From an uncultured bacterium (GTDB taxonomy: Bacteria; Bacillota; Clostridia; TANB77; CAG-508): 36,943 nt of DNA. A model generated the notes under the pieces. The model was not told the origin of the DNA. It did no database searches and was given only the letters and a program-made list of their open reading frames with translations. The DNA is taken from contig CAJMQM010000003.1 of assembly GCA_905215615.1 (NCBI GenBank), forward strand, positions 1 to 36,943, in the 5' to 3' direction. Of the stretch, positions 33,618 through 36,943 are shown piece after piece; the first letter of the stretch is position 1, and every line of letters starts with the position of its first letter. The position numbers and the translations under genes were made by a program.

Positions 33618-34754
33618 ATGACAAATATTATTGATTATGTTGAATGGAGAGGAGATTTAGAATTAAAAGTATCAGAGTTTAATGAAATAGACAGTTTAAT
33701 ATTAAATAGATTCTCATATTTTCCATTAGACAGTATAATGAAAGAAAATGAAATAGTATCAATAAAAGAATTGAGCGAAAGGTTTGAAAAAGAAGACAAA
33801 AATGAAATGAAAATACTTTGGAAAGATGATGCAGACCTATTCCCAATAATGGGTAAAAGTATAAGATTTGGAGAAATGATAGCTTTAGAATATATAAATA
33901 AAATAGAACCAGAAACAGAAAAACAATTTTCTGCTATCACAGTAATTTTGCCAGATAACACAATCTATGTATCATATAGAGGAACTGACAATACATTAAT
34001 TGGTTGGAAAGAAGATTTTAATATGAGTTTTAAAAGCCATATTGCATCACAAATATCTGCAAAAGAATATTTAGAAAACATTGCAAAAAAATATCCAAAT
34101 AAAAAAATAAGAATAGGAGGACATTCAAAAGGAGGAAATCTAGCAGTATATGCTTCTATTTTTGCAGACTCTGAAGTTAAAAAAAGAATTATAAATGTAT
34201 ATAATAATGATGGACCAGGTTTTAATGAAGATATAATAAATACTGAAGAATATAAAGAATCAATTGAAAAAGTAATAACATATATACCACAAGATTCAGT
34301 ATTCGGAATGTTATTAAATCATGAAGAAAAATATACCGTAGTACAAAGTACCCAAAAAGGGGTAATGGAACATGATGTATATTCTTGGCAAGTAATTGGA
34401 AGAAACTTTGTTGTATTGAAAGAAGTTACAAATGGAAGTAAATTTATAGATAAAACAATAACAAATTGGTTGCAAAATTTAGATTTAAACACAAGAGAAC
34501 AAGTAATAGATATTGTTTTTGAAATAATTAATTCAACAGAGGCAAGGACAATAGCAGATTTAAAACTTTCATTGATGAAAAATGCGAAAATAATATTGTC
34601 ATCATATAAGCACATAGAATCTGAAAATAAAAAAATGATAACAGCTACAATAACTGCACTTTTGGGTATAATTAAAGAAAATGTCAAGGAAGAATATAAA
34701 AATAATATTAACAGAGAAAAGGAAAAACTATGGAAGAAAACAATAATTAGTTAG
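33618..34754 (+). CDS. Mbeg1-like (DUF2974) alpha/beta hydrolase
   Basis: 378 aa. The start MTNIIDYVEWRGDL and the internal YVSYRGTDNTLIGWKEDFNMSF, GGHSKGGNLAVYASIFAD (nucleophile S170) and VYNNDGPGFNED blocks match the DUF2974/Mbeg1-like family, lipase-type fold with unknown natural substrate. The strong AAAGGGAGG (33594-33602) is placed five bases from an ATG at 33605 that gives only MLVKNDKYY and stops, while the true ATG at 33618 is 16 bases away; the homopolymer between may hide a one-base error or the short ORF may couple translation. The C-terminal 80 residues are helical and charged. Second gene of a hydrolase pair. Confidence 0.88.
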   Translation: MTNIIDYVEWRGDLELKVSEFNEIDSLILNRFSYFPLDSIMKENEIVSIKELSERFEKEDKNEMKILWKDDADLFPIMGKSIRFGEMIALEYINKIEPETEKQFSAITVILPDNTIYVSYRGTDNTLIGWKEDFNMSFKSHIASQISAKEYLENIAKKYPNKKIRIGGHSKGGNLAVYASIFADSEVKKRIINVYNNDGPGFNEDIINTEEYKESIEKVITYIPQDSVFGMLLNHEEKYTVVQSTQKGVMEHDVYSWQVIGRNFVVLKEVTNGSKFIDKTITNWLQNLDLNTREQVIDIVFEIINSTEARTIADLKLSLMKNAKIILSSYKHIESENKKMITATITALLGIIKENVKEEYKNNINREKEKLWKKTIIS

Positions 34755-34833
34755 AGATACTTATGCACAAATATTTACACAGTATGCAGATTCTAAATGT
34801 GATTACGAAAAAATGATTAATGAAGTATATTAA
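34730..34833 (+). pseudogene. Possible frameshifted small gene overlapping the end of Mbeg1-like gene
   Basis: An ATG at 34730 with AAAGGA upstream reads MEENNN then TAG. One base later in frame, LVRDTYAQIFTQYADSKCDYEKMINEVY runs to a TAA at 34831-34833 and looks like real coding sequence. Joined, it would be a 35-aa protein overlapping the previous gene by 25 bases, as operon genes do. Family unknown. Confidence 0.3.
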
Positions 34834-35702
34834 TATTAGAAGCTAAAAATTTGTAGGGAGTAGGGGAATAGGCAATTTTTTAAAATATATAATTTTATAA
34901 AAAATATATAAAATTTATTTTAGTTTGTGCTTATTACAAATAAAAAAATTAAAAAATAGAAATATAAAACATAAAAATATAAATTTTACAAAGAAGTATA
35001 TATTACAAAAAATTAAAATTTAATTCTATAATGAAATTATTTTTATTTGATTTTATATAAAAAACGAACATTTGTGCTTTTTGTAATTTTAATTTAAAAA
35101 AATTAATTACATATTTGTAAATTACTAATAATAAACTAATTCGAATAAATGTGCTATTAGAAAAAATATATTTTTTTATTAAACAGTGCTAGAATCCTTT
35201 TTAAGACATTTTTATAATAAATACAATATTTTATATGTGATAAATTATTATAATATTTATATATTTAATATGTAATATTATAGTAATTTGTAAAATAGCA
35301 AATTTTGCTATAATTCTATATAGCCAGTTACAACTTTAAAAATGCTCAAAAAAGCGACGCGTCAGAATCGATTTTAAGGCGTTTTTAAAAGTGAGGACGT
35401 ATAGTTTGTTGTCTAAAAAATACCTAAGATATAGGTAGATTGAGTATTTTAGAAATTTTTCAAAATTATATTATATTAAATAGAAAAATATTAGATAGAA
35501 TTAGATAAAAGTTATGAAATTATATAAGATATAAAAAATATAAGATTAATCTATAAAATAGCTAGAAACTGATTTTAGAACGTTGAAATGATAATAAGAA
35601 CAAATATATTGATAAGTGAATATAGCCGTGTTGGTTTATAATAGTTGAAAGTCTTAAATATGTAGAAGAAGATATATTTTGAAGGTTATTATTTTCCTAC
35701 TC
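34834..35702. other. Gene-free AT-rich stretch of about 870 bases
   Basis: No frame of protein-like composition and no ribosome binding site plus start pair was found on either strand. It contains three degenerate copies of a 25-27-bp motif (separate entry), a GACGCGTC palindrome (35356-35363) and many A/T runs. It could be decayed DNA or an untranslated RNA region. Confidence 0.6.
35191..35588 (+). repeat. Degenerate 25-27-bp repeats in the gene-free stretch
   Basis: Copies start at 35191 (AGAATCCTTTTTAAGACATT...), 35364 (AGAATCGATTTTAAGGCGTT...) and 35564 (AGAAACTGATTTTAGAACGTT...). The first two agree at 22 of 27 positions; the third is weaker. A related segment near 36331-36365 after rho reads AAAATCGATTTTATAGCGTT on the plus strand. 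Spacings are about 173 and 200 bases. Confidence 0.5.
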
Positions 35703-35736
35703 CTTATTGCACAAAACTTACATTTTGTGCAATAAG
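35703..35736 (+). terminator. 14-bp hairpin with downstream T run
   Basis: Perfect stem CTTATTGCACAAAA / TTTTGTGCAATAAG, loop CTTACA, then ACTCTTTTTT. On the plus strand it looks like a terminator with no gene to end, which hints at a transcript from the gene-free stretch. On the minus strand it lies after the DUF1064 gene but lacks a T tail. Confidence 0.65.
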
Positions 35737-35821
35737 ATTTACTCTTTTTTAATCCAACTCTTTTGTATTTTTATTCTTCCCTATCTTCTCTTTTAGAATA
35801 TAGTTCATTATATACGAAAAA

Positions 35822-36172
35822 CTATATTTCTGTAATTTTTAGATTAAACTTATCTTCGAAAACTTTTTTCTTTGCAATATACTCTTTCGTTTTAAATCCT
35901 TTTACATCAATAATTTCATTTGTATTATCATTATGGAAAACTATAAAATCAGCTTTATATTTTAAACCTGGTGCCAATATAAATGTTGGTTGTAAACAAA
36001 AACCTCTTATCTCATTTGCTTTTAATTTTAATTTTAATTCACAGTAATAGTCTGCTTCTTTTTGACTATCAAATCTATGTCCATCAATTGATATTTTATA
36101 TGCTTTATATTTGCTTTTCTTTTTTGAACCATTTGTAAATTCTTTATAATCATCTATGCTCCAGTGTTCCAC
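35822..36172 (-). CDS. DUF1064 family protein, phage-type PD-(D/E)XK nuclease-like
   Basis: 116 aa. FDSQKEADYYCELKLKLKANEIRGFCLQPTF... then KYKADFIVF (D75) and EIIDVKGFKT (D89, K91) give the DUF1064 pattern, similar to PD-(D/E)XK nucleases; members are usually found in phages and prophages. The start is GTG, since AGGGGAGC lies six bases upstream. It stands alone between rho and the gene-free stretch, with no other phage gene visible, so it is probably a remnant or a captured gene. An extended -10 (TGATATAAT) on the minus strand at about 36210-36218 could drive it. Confidence 0.85.
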   Translation of the reverse strand: MEHWSIDDYKEFTNGSKKKSKYKAYKISIDGHRFDSQKEADYYCELKLKLKANEIRGFCLQPTFILAPGLKYKADFIVFHNDNTNEIIDVKGFKTKEYIAKKKVFEDKFNLKITEI

Positions 36173-36209
36173 CTTAGCTCCCCTACCTCTTTATTTAGTT
36201 ATTTTTCAC

Positions 36210-36218
36210 ATTATATCA
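36210..36218 (-). promoter_or_regulatory. Candidate extended -10 promoter for the DUF1064 gene
   Basis: Minus strand TGATATAAT, no clear -35; just downstream of the rho terminator. Confidence 0.4.
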
Positions 36219-36221
36219 CAA

Positions 36222-36260
36222 AAAATAATTGGAGTATATATATTTTACTCCAATTATTTT
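36222..36260 (-). terminator. Terminator downstream of rho
   Basis: Perfect 15-bp stem AAAATAATTGGAGTA / TACTCCAATTATTTT with a 9-nt loop; on the minus strand it ends in six T. It lies about 115 bases past the rho stop; the sequence between holds a copy of the degenerate repeat around an AAAATCGATTTT palindrome. Confidence 0.85.
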
Positions 36261-36375
36261 CTTAATTAATTTGTATTAAATATTAACTTTTAGTATTTAA
36301 ATAAATTAATTTATATCTTTACATTTTTAAAAGCCTTAAAATCGATTTTATAGCGTTATTTTTTAGATTTAATTT

Positions 36376-36943
36376 TTATTTTACGTTCTTTAAAAATACG
36401 GACATTTTTTCAATAAATTCTTCATTATCTTTGGTTGCAACCATTTCTTTTATTAATTCTTCTGTTACATCTGCTACAGACATAGAAGACATAGCTTTTC
36501 TTAGTGCGAAAACTGTTTCTTGTTCTTTTGGTGTTAAAAGAAGTTCTTCTCTTCTTGTTCCAGATTTATTAATATCAATAGCAGGGAATATTCTCTTTTC
36601 AGATAATTTTTTATCTAAGTGAACTTCCATGTTTCCAGTTCCTTTAAATTCCTCGAATATAACATCATCCATCCTACTACCAGTTTCAATTAATGCTGTT
36701 GCTAATATTGTTAAACTTCCGCCGTTTTCTATATTTCTTGCTGCACCGAAGAATTTTTTTGGCTTATGTAATGCAGTTGGATCAAGACCACCAGATAATG
36801 TTCTTCCTGAAGAAGGAATAACAATGTTGTACGCTCTTGCAAGACGAGTAATACTATCTAGTAATATTACAACATCTTTGCCTTGTTCAGTAAGTCTTTT
36901 TGCTCTTTCTAAAACCATTTCTGCTACTTTAACATGATGCTCA
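36376..36943 (-). CDS. rho: Transcription termination factor Rho, C-terminal part (runs off window)
   Basis: RNA-dependent hexameric ATPase that ends transcription. Only the 3' part is inside the window; the frame continues upstream through EHHVKVAEMVLERAKRL at the right edge. Walker B and neighbours DVVILLDSITRLARAYN, the Q-loop region GRTLSGGLDP and the R-loop/arginine-finger part GTGNMEVHLDKKLSEKRIFPAIDINKSGTRREELL are typical Rho. Ends in VFLKNVK with a normal C-terminus, no extension. Identity is secure; start, N-terminal RNA-binding domain and any insert are outside the window. Confidence 0.97.
   Translation of the reverse strand, partial: EHHVKVAEMVLERAKRLTEQGKDVVILLDSITRLARAYNIVIPSSGRTLSGGLDPTALHKPKKFFGAARNIENGGSLTILATALIETGSRMDDVIFEEFKGTGNMEVHLDKKLSEKRIFPAIDINKSGTRREELLLTPKEQETVFALRKAMSSMSVADVTEELIKEMVATKDNEEFIEKMSVFLKNVK

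Noticed and set aside
35763..36047. 94-aa plus-strand frame opposite the DUF1064 gene
   Set aside because: Its translation is Phe/Ser/Leu-rich antisense of a recognisable family and has no ribosome binding site.
1..36943. CRISPR arrays, tRNA genes and insertion sequences
   Set aside because: No regularly spaced direct repeats, no tRNA-like cloverleaf with a T-loop GTTCRA motif, and no transposase gene were found by eye. The xer gene has the features of a chromosomal recombinase, not a transposon.

Overview
The window is very AT-rich, uses AGA/ATA-type codons heavily and has strong AGGAGG-like ribosome binding sites. The gene set points to a Firmicute of class Clostridia, probably an anaerobic spore former: class A RNase P RNA, der-plsY-gpsA in order, a sufCBDSU cluster, pta-ackA, a dipicolinate synthase subunit and a clostridial prepilin-like protein. 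No species is named because nothing here decides it.

Layout. 1-5 kb is housekeeping: rpmF, a frameshifted prepilin-like gene, dCMP deaminase, der, plsY, gpsA. 5-9.6 kb is more accessory: two unknown proteins, rnpB, a 5'-truncated gene just after the rnpB terminator, a small ORF, and a Fic-domain protein whose catalytic His position is Gln and whose promoter sits among four copies of an 11-bp inverted motif; an RluA-type pseudouridine synthase converges on it. 9.7-14 kb holds pta-ackA (acetate/ATP) and a class B PBP. 14.1-21.6 kb is a sulfur block: a DtxR-like regulator that seems to have lost its metal ligands and gained a C-terminal Cys cluster, then sufC, sufB, sufD, sufS, sufU, mnmA and tcdA. 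SufS/SufU should supply sulfur for Fe-S assembly and probably for MnmA tRNA thiolation. 21.65-22.25 kb is a small island near 50% GC carrying one unrecognised gene. Then come dpaB, an MFS protein, a copper chaperone plus CopA-type ATPase, and a XerC/D-type recombinase. 28.3-32.4 kb is one gene for a giant MMPL/RND protein with about eight to nine ~78-80-residue repeats in its second extracellular domain. Two alpha/beta hydrolases follow, then about 0.9 kb with no gene, a lone phage-type DUF1064 gene, and the 3' end of rho running off the window on the minus strand.

The most interesting signal is a 31-37 nt motif found four times, each time in sense orientation just upstream of a Shine-Dalgarno (ackA, sufB, the copper chaperone, xerC). 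It can fold as a small H-type pseudoknot with a compensatory change in the first helix, and similarity stops at its edges. It looks like a cis-acting RNA element (riboswitch-like or translational) rather than a mobile repeat. I do not recognise it as a known class.

Several small genes carry apparent one-base shifts at A runs or short repeats (285-679, 7300-7520, 34730-34833). They may be real decay or base-calling/assembly errors; raw reads would tell.
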